Positions 24,386-36,399 of a DNA stretch of 64,000 nucleotides are shown in pieces. Every line of letters starts with the position of its first letter. The stretch's first letter is position 1. Source of the stretch: Rhipicephalus microplus (taxonomy: Eukaryota > Arthropoda > Arachnida > Ixodida > Ixodidae). The notes below the pieces were generated by a model, which was not told where the DNA came from, made no database searches, and was given only the letters and a program-made list of their open reading frames with translations. Made by a program: the position numbers and the translations under genes. The stretch lies in contig NC_134710.1 in the NCBI RefSeq assembly GCF_043290135.1, positions 201,370,692 through 201,434,691 on the forward strand, in the 5' to 3' direction.

Positions 24386-24458
24386 AACTGTGAGCAGGAA
24401 TCGAACCTACGACCTTCGAATTACGCGTTCGATGCTCTAACCACTGAGCTATCACAGC
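24386..24458 (-). tRNA. tRNA-like gene (CGU), array copy 5
   Basis: Identical to copy 1 over the 73 nt, with Pol III boxes and terminator conserved. Confidence 0.55.
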
Positions 24459-24847
24459 GGCCCTCCCTCCATCCACTTTTTTGGGTTTATCTGTGAATTT
24501 AGAAGTAGGAGCGACAGTCAGCGCCATCTATAAGCCAAACAACGAGTGTGAAAACACTCTTATGCGCATGTTTGGCGTCACGTAGCACGTGAACTTATTA
24601 TGAGCGGGCAGCTGATCAATTGTCCCTCTTATACAACCTAAACACACCAAGTCTGCCAGTACGAGACCCTCGTTCAATGAAATAAGGGAAAGAAGTGTAT
24701 ACCTAAGGGCTCGTTTTTCCGTGTTTTAACACAATAATAATGAGATATAACAGACAGTAATGCCAAGGAATGTACAGGGGAAGTTATTAGAACCAATGGA
24801 ATGTAAATAAGAAGAAAGAAGAAAGAAAAGTGGATGAAAAAATTACC

Positions 24848-24920
24848 AACTGTGAGCAGGAATCGAACCTACGACCTTCGAATTACGCGTTCGATGCTCT
24901 AACCACTGAGCTATCACAGC
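24848..24920 (-). tRNA. tRNA-like gene (CGU), array copy 6
   Basis: Identical to copy 1 over the 73 nt. The unit body carries a private change (AATAATAATGAG near 24733). Confidence 0.55.
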
Positions 24921-25309
24921 GGCCCTCCCTCCATCCACTTTTTTGGGTTTATCTGTGAATTTAGAAGTAGGAGCGACAGTCAGCGCCATCTATAAGCCAA
25001 ACAACGAGTGTGAAAACACTCTTATGCGCATGTTTGGCGTCACGTAGCACGTGAACTTATTATGAGCGGGCAGCTGATCAATTGTCCCTCTTATACAACC
25101 TAAACACACCAAGTCTGCCAGTACGAGACCCTCGTTCAATGAAATAAGGGAAAGAAGTGTATACCTAAGGGCTCGTTTTTCCGTGTTTTAACACAATATT
25201 AATGAGATATAACAGACAGTAATGCCAAGGAATGTACAGGGGAAGTTATTAGAACCAATGGAATGTAAATAAGAAGAAAGAAGAAAGAAAAGTGGATGAA
25301 AAAATTACC

Positions 25310-25382
25310 AACTGTGAGCAGGAATCGAACCTACGACCTTCGAATTACGCGTTCGATGCTCTAACCACTGAGCTATCACAGC
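25310..25382 (-). tRNA. tRNA-like gene (CGU), array copy 7
   Basis: Identical to copy 1 over the 73 nt. Its spacer has private changes (GACAGTTAGCGCC, CACGTCAACTT and CCCTAGTTC). Confidence 0.55.
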
Positions 25383-25771
25383 GGCCCTCCCTCCATCCAC
25401 TTTTTTGGGTTTATCTGTGAATTTAGAAGTAGGAGCGACAGTTAGCGCCATCTATAAGCCAAACAACGAGTGTGAAAACACTCTTATGCGCATGTTTGGC
25501 GTCACGTAGCACGTCAACTTATTATGAGCGGGCAGCTGATCAATTGTCCCTCTTATACAACCTAAACACACCAAGTCTGCCAGTACGAGACCCTAGTTCA
25601 ATGAAATAAGGGAAAGAAGTGTATACCTAAGGGCTCGTTTTTCCGTGTTTTAACACAATATTAATGAGATATAACAGACAGTAATGCCAAGGAATGTACA
25701 GGGGAAGTTATTAGAACCAATGGAATGTAAATAAGAAGAAAGAAGAAAGAAAAGTGGATGAAAAAATTACC

Positions 25772-25844
25772 AACTGTGAGCAGGAATCGAACCTACGACC
25801 TTCGAATTACGCGTTCGATGCTCTAACCACTGAGCTATCACAGC
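25772..25844 (-). tRNA. tRNA-like gene (CGU), array copy 8
   Basis: Identical to copy 1 over the 73 nt. Its spacer has a private change (CGACACCCTC near 26047). Confidence 0.55.
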
Positions 25845-26233
25845 GGCCCTCCCTCCATCCACTTTTTTGGGTTTATCTGTGAATTTAGAAGTAGGAGCGA
25901 CAGTCAGCGCCATCTATAAGCCAAACAACGAGTGTGAAAACACTCTTATGCGCATGTTTGGCGTCACGTAGCACGTGAACTTATTATGAGCGGGCAGCTG
26001 ATCAATTGTCCCTCTTATACAACCTAAACACACCAAGTCTGCCAGTACGACACCCTCGTTCAATGAAATAAGGGAAAGAAGTGTATACCTAAGGGCTCGT
26101 TTTTCCGTGTTTTAACACAATATTAATGAGATATAACAGACAGTAATGCCAAGGAATGTACAGGGGAAGTTATTAGAACCAATGGAATGTAAATAAGAAG
26201 AAAGAAGAAAGAAAAGTGGATGAAAAAATTACC

Positions 26234-26306
26234 AACTGTGAGCAGGAATCGAACCTACGACCTTCGAATTACGCGTTCGATGCTCTAACCACTGAGCTAT
26301 CACAGC
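26234..26306 (-). tRNA. tRNA-like gene (CGU), array copy 9 in the partial last unit
   Basis: Identical to copy 1 over the 73 nt. Only 11 bp of its 5' flank remain before the (TA)n tract, so it lacks the usual spacer. The plus-strand frame through this copy (Ser-Asn-Leu-Arg-Pro-type peptide) is an antisense artefact. Confidence 0.55.
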
Positions 26307-26314
26307 GGCCCTCC

Positions 26315-26317
<3 letters not shown>

Positions 26318-26392
<75 letters not shown>
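26318..26392. repeat. (TA)n microsatellite, right border of the array
   Basis: About 37 dinucleotide repeats lie between the truncated ninth unit and the right inverted-repeat arm. Confidence 0.95.
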
Positions 26393-26393
<1 letters not shown>

Positions 26394-26394
<1 letters not shown>

Positions 26395-26522
26395 CTGTCG
26401 CGCCGGAAAAAACTGGATTAAAAAGAAGCACTTGTCGGTCTCTTTAACATTACTTCTACAACTTTCACTCTGCTTCATCAATAGCTATGTAAAGACTTGA
26501 TATCATAGTTTAATATTTAGGC
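26394..26522. repeat. Right arm of 129-bp inverted repeat enclosing the tandem array
   Basis: Reverse complement of 22149-22277, same length, 6 mismatches. It starts TCTGTCGCGCCGG immediately beside the (TA)n and ends AATATTTAGGC. Confidence 0.9.
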
Positions 26523-27119
26523 TATATAATTATTATTTAGGTTTAATATTTAATATATAGACAATATTATTTGTTCTGAGAGGCCCTGAACGTGAAGGAG
26601 GCATTTCATTCATCAACGCTGATAATTGATAGCGACGCCGGTATCCAATGTTATGAGGACTTCTACATGCTGTCGTTGTTCTGCTTTCGCAGGAGTTCCC
26701 GAAATTATGCTTAACCACGTTTATTTTGAGCTTTACAACTATTTTAAAAAATAACAAGCCCTTACAATGAGAAGATGTGGCCTGATACGGCTTCTCTGTA
26801 TTTGTACCGCGTTGCGTGTGCCTGCTCCCAAGGTTGTTGCCCCTGTGTCGTGGATGGCTTGTCCCGTCGCCGTTACTCTCTCGACACACGAGCCAAGCCA
26901 AGTCACCGAAAATGTCACTGCGCATATGCGCGGCCGTGCCGACTAGCGGTACACGTCATTTCTGAGACAAATTGTAAATGGAAAAAACCGCATCGCTCAA
27001 AATTCTTAGCGACTCGAAAGCTTCGTTCATGGTTTCGTGAGCACGCAGAAAAGTAGCTGAAGACGTGCTGATGAGTATGGTATGATTACGTCATTCGAAG
27101 GCAGCGTCACTTTATGGCG
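26523..27119. other. Non-coding DNA, no gene recognised
   Basis: AT-rich at first, then mixed. The longest frame is 130 codons on the minus strand at 26533-26925, with no recognisable domain. Confidence 0.4.
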
Positions 27120-27354
27120 TACTACTAACGCACATTGATTGATTGATTGACATGTGGGGTTTAACGTCCAAAAACACCGTATGAGTATGAGAAACGCCGT
27201 AGTGGAGAACTCCAGAAACGCGCACCCAAATCGGAACATTTTCGCCTCCATTGAAAATACAGCTGCTGCAGCCGGGATTTGATCACGCGACCTGCGGGTC
27301 AGCAGCCGAGTACCTTAGCTACTAGAGCACCGCGGTGAGGCTACTACTAACGCA
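27120..27354 (-). mobile_element. Ruka-like SINE on the minus strand with 13-bp target duplication
   Basis: The insert at 27133-27341 is flanked by TACTACTAACGCA at 27120-27132 and 27342-27354. On the minus strand it runs from CACCGCGGTGCTCTAGTAGC (A box) through a B box GATCAAATCCC and the GGACGTTAAACCCCACATG end to a (TCAA)n tail. The usual CCAGGTGG block is deleted. The perfect duplication proves a retrotransposition event with target-primed reverse transcription. Confidence 0.93.
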
Positions 27355-29030
27355 GGCCTATATTTACATTCTAAGAGCTAATATCTTTTACTTTAATGAA
27401 GCAAACAAGATATCAGTACTACCAGAAGAATTGTTGACCGCGTACACTAGTTTGCGGTCACATGACAGGGCATATCAGATAATTATAGGATAATTGAAGT
27501 TTCTGCCACCAGGTTCCGCCTTCAGGGTATTTTCGTGATTTGAAATGAAAAAAAATAAATAAAAGTATAACTTCACTTCTCACGAGAAAAACAGGGTTGG
27601 TTTGATTCACTATAAGGGACAATCTTTCCATTCGTGCAGTCATCTCATGTCATGTTCTGGGCAGTTGTCGGACTCTTTAAGGATCAAAATATCTTAAGCC
27701 CGCACTTTGCAGCCATTATAGAGATTCAGGGCTGTATCTTTGTTTAATAATCGTATATCTAGATAGATGAAAGTGCTAGGCTAGGGATTAGTACGATTTG
27801 CGGGAACGCAAATAAGATCCAATATCACATCTTCTATAACATGGCAGAAATGTCATTACAGTTGTTGCAAAAAAAGTGATTGTGTAGATGGCTATCACTC
27901 ACTCAACTGTAGTTTTCACTATAGAATAATGTTTACAGAATGCTGAACTTGAACTTCAGGACCAAAATGCACTTATTCATATGCCCAGAGTTTTAATGAG
28001 GGCACGGTACTGAATGAACGCTAAGGCCCATCTGGATAATATAAAAATGTTGGAGGTGCAGCGTACTTTCATTCCAAGCGGGCGCCGTTGTCCCGTAAAG
28101 GTTGACGTTGAAACGGAGGCCTGCCGTTGTCCTCGCGATTGTTTCGGTCGACGTATCTGTTTTTTTTTACGAACTAGGCATTGTTAAGGTTATTGCAGCA
28201 TGTGAAAGCTAATGATGTCTTGGATGATGGACGTCCAGCCTCTGCGGTTGCAAACCGAATTTCGTGAATAGGTATAATAAATTTAATTAACCTTCTCTGG
28301 AACTTCATCACATATTAGGAAACTCTCCGTGTTAAAACGTAACCTAAAAGTGTGTTGCGTACCGAGACTGCCCTGCATTGCTAATGAGGGTCTAATGAGT
28401 GTTTATTGAGGTACTAAACCTGGCATTAGTGCTCATAAGCTATTGCAGAATGTGTCGACGGCACATTATAGACAGCAGGGGAACAGCCGATCAGTATATA
28501 ATGAAGGTTGTTTTCTGAATAACAATGTATTACTGAAAGTTTTTAATAACTAATTAACGTGTGATTACGAACTCGTTAGTCTAGTATTTTTCTTGTTGGT
28601 CTGTTTAAAGTTTATTTTAGTAATGAACTTGTTTGAATGCGTATGCTATTTAGAACCATAAATTTAGGACATAGAAAACAATATCATGTCACACCAACTA
28701 TTTAATGGGTTGTGCACTTTCCTACCGAGAATTGCTTACATCTCTTCACGAATACACATCAGCACACATTGAAAAAAAAAACGCGCTTCAATAATGCAGC
28801 GGCGCGTTTGTGACATAAGTCAGTATCGCAGTTGGGATTTAAACTCTTCTGATGGAGAAAGCCCCCGTTATAAGGTGTGAGATAAAGGTAGAAAGAGAAC
28901 TTGAGCTCTAGAGTAGAACTTGTTTACTTTATACATAATGACTATTTACAAATCCGCACACAATTCATGAACTGCTTTTTTTTCTTGATTGCCTGCCATC
29001 GATTGGCCGTATACTTCATAGTCCGTGGTA
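27355..29030. other. AT-rich non-coding DNA, no gene recognised
   Basis: No frame above about 61 codons, no shared repeat and no protein similarity I can see. Confidence 0.4.
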
Positions 29031-29060
29031 TAATTGGCAGATCCCACGTACAGTGGTAAA
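29031..29060 (+). repeat. Extra copy of the 5' end of the 1-kb minisatellite repeat
   Basis: AATTGGCAGATCCCACGTAC and the next bases match the start of copy B at 29.26 kb, then diverge. It looks like a truncated or partially duplicated start, 230 bp upstream of the full copy. Confidence 0.6.
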
Positions 29061-29258
29061 ATGATGCATATAACTTTTTATGCGAATTGACATGCTAGTG
29101 GCAATGAAGCGGAATCATTCAAACCAAACAAATGCCAATGCACGCTAGGTACCATTTTGCTTCGAGAACTCTGACCCAGAAGTCTCCTGACCGAATCCCT
29201 GCTGCTGCGAACGCATTTTAAATGAGAAAGAAAATGCTTACATTCAAGTGCATGTTAA

Positions 29259-30255
29259 AAAAATTGGCAGATCCCACGTACAGTGGAAATCGATGATATG
29301 CGAAGCATGAATCAGGAAGGTTGATATGTCACATCAAAATAAGAACAACGTTTCGAGGTGGACGTAAATTATGCCGTACATGACTTTCATGTCATGATTA
29401 CCATGTTAGCGCGTCTCGTTTGTGTTCGTCGTTTATTCACGTCGCGTAAGACTAAATTTGGTATATGTGAAGCTAGCGAAACGGCCGCGAGCTTATCATA
29501 AGCATGGCGTGTAGTCATGTTCTTATACGACACGCATGATATGGTTATCATGTTTACACCAATCACATACCTTCGTCGTCCATTCACGTCACGTAATGGC
29601 GAGTTTGGTGCATGTGAAGCAGTGAAACGGCCGCGAGCGCATCATGAGTGTGGCATGTAGCCATGTTCCTACAGAACACACGTATCATGATTATCATGTT
29701 TGCCCCAGTCATATACCTTTGTCATTCATTCACGACCCGTAATCCCAGATTTGATGTATGTGAAGTTAGCGAAACGACCGCGAGTGCATCATGAGCGTGG
29801 CCTGTTCTTACATTACACACGCATGTAATGATTATCATGTTTGCACCAGTCACATACCTTCGTCATCCATTTACGTCACGTGATACTAAATTTGGTATAT
29901 TTGAAGCTAGCGAAATACCGCGAGCGCACCATGAGCGTGGCGCATAGTCATGACTTACATGAAATGCATGTTATGATATCCACGTTAGGGTCTGTCACTT
30001 ATGTTCGCCATGCCGTCATGTCATACCATACCAGTTTCGCTATATGTCATGTGAACAAAACCACCGCAAGAGGAACAAGACCATGAAATGTACATCATGA
30101 TATTCATGACATACATGTCATAATTTTCATATTATGGTTTGTCACTTATGCTCGTGATAGAGTCATTTTATTTTATGTCATACCAATTGTGGTATAGATT
30201 GCATTACCCGAACGGCCAGGACAGCTAAATGTCTTAGGTGTTTAGATAAATAGAC
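29259..30255 (+). repeat. About 1-kb dispersed repeat with four internal ~145-bp monomers (copy B)
   Basis: It starts AAAAAAATTGGCAGATCCCA and ends ACGGCCAGGACAGCTAAATG followed by a short GATA-like tail. Monomer landmarks (AAATTTGGTATAT or a variant, then GAAGCTAGCGAAA) lie at about 29452, 29598, 29743 and 29884. The order and number match copy A at 10.6 kb. The tail did not expand here, unlike copy A. No coding capacity. Confidence 0.75.
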
Positions 30256-30269
30256 AGATACGATGAAAG

Positions 30270-30402
30270 TCGTCGAAGTTCGTTAAAAAATGCTGCGGAT
30301 TTGAAACACCAGATGGTCAAACTGTCCGGAGCCCTCCGCTACGGCGTGCCTCATAATCATATTGTGGTTTTGAGACGTTAAAGCCAAACAGTTGCTTTTA
30401 TT
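30270..30402 (+). mobile_element. Ruka-like SINE, 3' fragment
   Basis: Only the 3' half is present: GTTCGTTAAAAAATG, an internal shuffle, CCAGATGGTCAAACTGTCCG, GAGCCCTCCGCTACGGCGTG and GTTTTGAGACGTTAAAGCC. The tRNA head is absent, so it is 5' truncated or decayed. Confidence 0.8.
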
Positions 30403-30915
30403 ATGCTTCGAGGACTGAAAACTCCGAGCAACCTTATTGGTGATATTTCAAGCTGCCTGATTATACCTATTACCGATAACATGTGGCTGGAGCCTTTTGT
30501 CGAACCAATGATTTGACCTTTTCAGCTGATCAATAGGCAGAAGGAAAAATGATTAGTGATTCTGCCTGTAAATGGCGTGCGAAATTCTCTTCTAGCTGGG
30601 GCTCAGCGATGTAGAAAAAAAAACAATGAGTGCATACTTCTTTCACTCGAGCGGCGCACATAAGACTCATCCCCTATTCCAGAACGTCTCTTCACTCAAC
30701 GCTTCACCTTGACTTGAGAAAGTCGATGAAAGCACGGTCTCTGGGCAGAACCTGCGGTACATTAGCGGTGCAGGTGAGCACTCTAGCCCTTCTCACATCA
30801 TGTCTCTAGGCAGAGCAAGTCACTGTATATCAGTGACAATATGCAGCGATTCTTGAGAATCGCAGCGTCATTTTCAGTCGAGCAGCAGCGCAGCGCTCAA
30901 CGCTGTTAAGTGAAG
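30403..30915. other. Non-coding DNA, no gene recognised
   Basis: No shared repeat and no protein-like frame. Confidence 0.4.
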
Positions 30916-31549
30916 GAAAAAATCGCTGCATATCCACGAAGTGAATGATGGAGAGTGGGGCGAAGCATCCATCCGTCCATTCGTTCTTGCTTCCGTCTGT
31001 CCATGCGTCCGTCGGTGTGACCGTCCTAGCGTCCATTCGCCCGTCCGTTCGTGCATCCGCACGTGCATCTGTGCGTCCGTCCCTGCATTCGTCCATGCAT
31101 CCGCCTCTGCGTCCGTCCATGCGTCCATCCGTCGGTGCGGCCATCCGTGAGTCCGTCCATGCATCTGTCTGTGTGTCCGTTCGTCCATCTATTCAACACT
31201 CCAAGTACCACCATTTCGCATCTTTTCATCATATATTCTGCATATGCACCGCCATCCAGCGGGCATTCCAAGGACTAAACGAGAGGTGGCACACGCACAC
31301 TTTCTTACGGCTTGCGCTTCGTGTCTATTTCCCACCTTCAACCACCTCGAGTTCATGGTATATACTAGTTTACTGTATTCAGGGCACTGCGGGCCAACGC
31401 TCGCTAAACCTTTCTAAAACGAAGAAAGTTATGTCCAGCGAGTATTCAATCAACCACCTTGTAGGTCAAAATGTAAGACTGGTTACACACTACTACTACG
31501 CCTACTAGGTACGAACGGGTGCCGCTATAAGGAGCTTCACCCCTAAAAA
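30916..31549 (-). repeat. GACR-rich dispersed repeat, copy 2 (minus strand)
   Basis: Reverse-complementing gives the same landmark order as copy 1: TTTTTAGGGGTGAAGCTCC, CTGGATGGCGGTGCATATG, AAATGGTGGTACTTGGAGTG, then a GACG-type array at about 30965-31190 and GTGGATATGCAGCGATTTTT. It is about 90 bp longer than copy 1 in the 5' part. Its minisatellite is more degenerate than the GACA core of copy 1. The 187- and 104-codon frames here are translations of the array. Confidence 0.75.
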
Positions 31550-32632
31550 TTCGAGTTGAGGAGCGTTTGTGAATACGGGGGTGAGTCCCTTTGAGTAAGG
31601 CTAAAAGGCGCAGGGTCGAATTCATATACTGTTAACTTACGTTTGATTTACTGGTAATTTACACTTCATTCGCTTTTATAATCTCACCCTGGGAATAAAA
31701 ATATGGGCTATACACGTGATTTTTTGTGTCATTTCTTTTTGAGAGGGCGCCGAGAGCCGGGTAATCTCCAGAGGATTATCTCCAAAGGCGGCGCCCCGAT
31801 TATTTTACCGAGGAGCAAAAGGGGGGGGGGGGGGCACACTTGCATTCCTCTAAGAGGGCAGGAAGGAGGGTTATTAATGCATTCAGTTCTCATTTTGTTT
31901 GTTCTTGAGAGGGGGCGCACATGGGGGTGGCAGGTGAATTTGTATTTGTGGGAAAGGGGCTTCAGCCTTCTCACACTTCCCGGTAGCGCTGCCCCTGATT
32001 ATCTTGCCCATGAGTAGTATAAGGCTTCTGCCTTAAACTAGGAGGCTACAAGAGAAGGGCATACGCCAGCTGTTCATATAGCATTCCTTCGCTTCACAAA
32101 ATCATCGCCCCAAATGTTATTCCCGCCATCCTTCCTGTTAGTCCCTACATTTCTGAGGTGCTGCAGCGAGTTTTTCTCACTTTCTATTTACGCTAGCTAT
32201 CCATGACTAGGTTGTTCACGCTTTGTTTGTTCGGAATCAATAAATTTCACTTAAAGTTATTTCAAACCCTGCCACTGACTTGCTTTCCAACGTCTTCGTT
32301 GTGCTGATGTGAAGCGGAACTGGCTTAGAGGTGCTTTCCTTTTATTTTCATCAACTAACGCGTCCACCGTAATGACTATTTATGGAAACTAGACTTCGTT
32401 GCACTTAAAAAAGATCTTTGTCTCTCCTTGTTATCCGCCTAACTACGTCGCAACGCTTTAAAGCAGCCGTCCGTAGCTGATACGCACCGACACGCGGAGT
32501 TCAGTTTTACAAAGTGCGATATAGGACGGCTTTTGTGGGCGCTGTTTGCACTTCCGGGAACAGCGACAGGGGCGCACGCGGCGTGAATCAAAGGAACGGG
32601 CTGTCGCAGATATTCGCTCCTCCGCTGCCTTT
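31550..32632. other. Non-coding DNA, no gene recognised
   Basis: It includes a poly-G run at about 31820-31833 in a G-rich stretch (31740-31960). No recognisable gene or shared repeat. Confidence 0.4.
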
Positions 32633-33721
<1,089 letters not shown>

Positions 33722-34012
33722 CAACGTACTTAGCACGCCTAGCACTGCCCCGCCGTGGTGGTCTAGTGGCTGAGGTACTCGGCTGCTGACCCGCAGGTCG
33801 CGGGATCAAATCCCGGCTGGGGCGGCTGCATTTCCGATGGAGGCGGAAATGTTGTAGGCCCGTGTGCTCAGATTTGGGTGCACGTTAAAGAACCCCAGGT
33901 GGTCGAAATTTCCGGAGCCCTCCACTACGGCGTCTCTCATAATCATATGGTGGTTTTGGGACGTTAAACCCCACATATCAATCAATCAATCAATCAATCA
34001 ACGTACTTAGCA
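33722..34012 (+). mobile_element. Ruka-like SINE, full length, 14-bp target duplication
   Basis: The duplication CAACGTACTTAGCA occurs at 33722-33735 and 33999-34012. The element has an A box TGGTCTAGTGGCTGAGG and a B box CGGGATCAAATCCC. The body includes GGAGGCGGAAATGTTGTAGG, CCAGGTGGTCGAAATTTCCG and TGGGACGTTAAACCCCACAT, and the tail is (TCAA)n. About 11 extra bases lie between the upstream duplication and the usual GCCCCGCCG start. The outer ends of the tRNA head (CCGCC and GGCGG type) can pair as an acceptor stem. This is one of the youngest copies by conservation. Confidence 0.95.
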
Positions 34013-36399
34013 GGGCACAAGACAACGCACAGCCGTTCGGCGTCGTCGGCGCCTCTGGCACCGTTCGTTTCAGCGGACGCGGCGCACTAATGCATTGCTG
34101 AAGCTCTGTTGCCGGCGTTGTCATTGGCTGAGCCTAAAGGTCAGGTTCATGCAATGAGGCCTTGTCTGGGTTTGTGCTCGGAGGAGTAGAGCTGCTGCTT
34201 TGAAAGCTGGCAGCGAATGCAGCTCAGCGGGCTATTTGGTGCACCGTGACTTAAGTGGAAATGAGAAGCAAAAAAAAAAAAACAAGCGTGCTACTTGTAG
34301 CCATGTCTGCGAACACACCACCTATGCATAGCCAGAAGAGTGCAGAAGCTCTATGAGAAAGCTCTGCCTCTCAAAGCCCTTTGTCGCTTTGTTATTTTTC
34401 AGGGGGAGGGGGGGATCGACCTTGGTTTTCAAAAGCAAATTACCATCATGACACACAGGCAGCCCTTATTTTTACACAAGTGAGCGACTTGAGTGGGAAT
34501 GCCTATACGTTTTTATGCGACTATTACATGCTCGTACGTTTGATTTTAATTTTGATGCGTGAAGATGTACTGGCTTTCGCGTTGAGAGTGTACATGCTTT
34601 CATGCTAGGGCACATTATACTTGTATAATAAATTTTTAGCCACCACGGCATTTGGCTATAAATGTGCATTCAGTGGCTGTCGTGTCATAAATGTTTCGTT
34701 TTCAAGTTCATTGTCCTGCGTTGGTACACAGACTACTGGTAGTAGGAACTTAATTTAAAAAATAAACGTGAAATGGTTGTTGTACATGATTATAGGGCTA
34801 CTATGATTGATATTACTACATGGTTCACATGAGGGCATAACGCTGTCTTTTTTTATTTGTTGGTTGCTAGTCAGCTTCATCCGGATCGAGCCCTGTGCTG
34901 GCGTACATATGCTCTTCCCTGCCGCGGTGCGTCAGTGGCGCACTTGACATGTGCTGCAGCGTCGCAGCCTGAGCTGGTCATTGCTCGCCGGCTTACAATG
35001 CGTTGGTGCACTGAAGGCATCGACATTTCCGTGGGATCCGTTATTATGTAATATTCGTCACGGATGTTTGGCCACCAGAACCATATGTAGTATCATATAA
35101 TTTCGGTCATATATACTCGTCGTATAATCATCATAATCACCTTTGAAGTTCCAACCGTTGTTCTTTGGAGGCTCTCGTGTTCACGAGGTTTCTTGCTTTT
35201 TTTTTCTTTTGATCTCCTGCGCTGCCGAACACTACAGCGTAGGCACGCCACACAGACAGATCTTCCTTACGGGAACTAAACATCGTTCCCTTTGCTTGAT
35301 TTGCGTAGAACAAGAGGAGTTCCTACAAAGGCTAACCAAAGCTTTCAAAGAACGCGTTCCCGAAGTCGTCTTGCCTTCGTGGCATATAGTGACAATTGGT
35401 ATGCTCTCTTTACTCGTTGTAATAGTACAAAGTCTGTATTTTCTTATTCTACAAACATGAACTAGTGTTTTCTCCTGCTTAGTTTTGTTTTGTTCTGATG
35501 TTCTAGTTTTATAATCTTCAGGCTTTCAGGAGAATGACTTCGCCTGAATCTGCTTGTCTGCATGGATGAATTCTCAATTTTTTTTACTGTGCTTTTGGTG
35601 AGATTATGCTGTTTGCCTTCTATGTTGTTATGTTAATGCAGTAATGATCATCACCATGGCGTCCTTTTAAACATAAAGAAAGCACCCAGACCGTTAGGTT
35701 ACATTAAACGATATATGGCATATAATCTTTAGGTCTTCATGCATTGCTCTTGGCTCTTCACTCAAGGACAACCATGCATTCAACAGTTTGAACAGCTGTT
35801 TTTAGAGCATTTTCCGTGCTTGGTTTTAGATGTTGTATTTTATTTGCTATTATCCGCAGCTTCCGGCTATCTTTTGCGTGTTGCGTTGCACCTAAACAGC
35901 AAGCACAGCAAGCAAGTGGAAATACTGATTCATCGCGCTGCAGTAAACTATAGAATAAGTGTCATAAGAACCTTGTTGTGTCAGCACGGAGTGAAGAAGA
36001 TTCCGAAACCGTCTTAAGCAGGCAGAAACGAGAAATGTTCGACCATTGCTCCGAGTGAGTTCGCTACCTGTATTTGCTGCCGGACTGCAGGCTGTGATGC
36101 GCGTTCCAGACTCGTTTCTGTGGGCACTCTAACGAATAATATATGGCTTGCATAATGTGATTGAGCGTAATCCTGGTATTTACTTATTCAAGTTTACTAA
36201 AATGTGCTTTGTTGTCATAACTAGATGCGTTTATGTAGATGTTTCATTAGAAATCTTTCATAAACGTTACTCACTTCTGTGGAAAACGTCGGCGAAGTAA
36301 CTGAAGTTAGATTCGCTTTCAAGATTTCCTTGTGTTTTGTACGCGAATAACTGCCAGACAAAAAGTAGTAAACTCAACGAAGTACGCACGCCTCGGGAA
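34013..36399. other. Non-coding DNA, no gene recognised
   Basis: Mixed composition with several short frames (105 codons at most), no known domain and no shared repeat. Confidence 0.4.

Larger units (their letters stand above)
22374..26317 (-). repeat. Tandem array of 462-bp units, 8 full and 1 partial, each with a tRNA-like gene
   Basis: Units begin (AAGGGAAAGAA) at 22374, 22836, 23298, 23760, 24222, 24684, 25146, 25608 and 26070, so the period is exactly 462 bp every time. Units differ by only a few substitutions, such as 24735 (TAATAAT for TATTAAT) and 25442, well above 98 per cent identity. This indicates recent amplification or ongoing homogenisation. Each unit in plus order has a ~163-bp body, an A6 run (T6 on the minus strand), a 73-nt tRNA-like gene and a ~220-bp spacer. 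The spacer carries the hairpin GAGTGTGAAAACACTC. The ninth unit stops just past its tRNA at CCCTCCCT. Confidence 0.95.
22149..26522. mobile_element. Composite locus: 129-bp inverted repeats + (TA)n + tRNA-SINE tandem array + (TA)n
   Basis: Order: left inverted repeat (22149-22277), (TA)n (22317-22374), eight full 462-bp units and one partial unit (22374-26317), (TA)n (26318-26392), right inverted repeat (26394-26522). The simplest reading is a TIR element or hairpin with a (TA)n centre into which a tRNA-SINE unit entered and was later amplified in tandem. No target-site duplication was recognised at the outer edges: the left flank ends CTGCCCAA and the right flank begins ATATAATT. There is no transposase frame, so the locus is non-autonomous. 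Confidence 0.6.

Noticed and set aside
22374..26317. CRISPR array
   Set aside because: Regular spacing is present, but the whole 462-bp unit is repeated with no variable spacers, and the DNA is eukaryotic.
26216..26500. Plus-strand 94-codon frame ending in Ile-Tyr repeats
   Set aside because: Its N-terminal part is the antisense of a tRNA-like gene and the rest is (TA)n. Such peptides appear in databases as artefacts.
30945..31508. 187-codon Ser/Val/Arg/Pro-rich frame
   Set aside because: Translation of the GACR minisatellite and its flanks in repeat copy 2.
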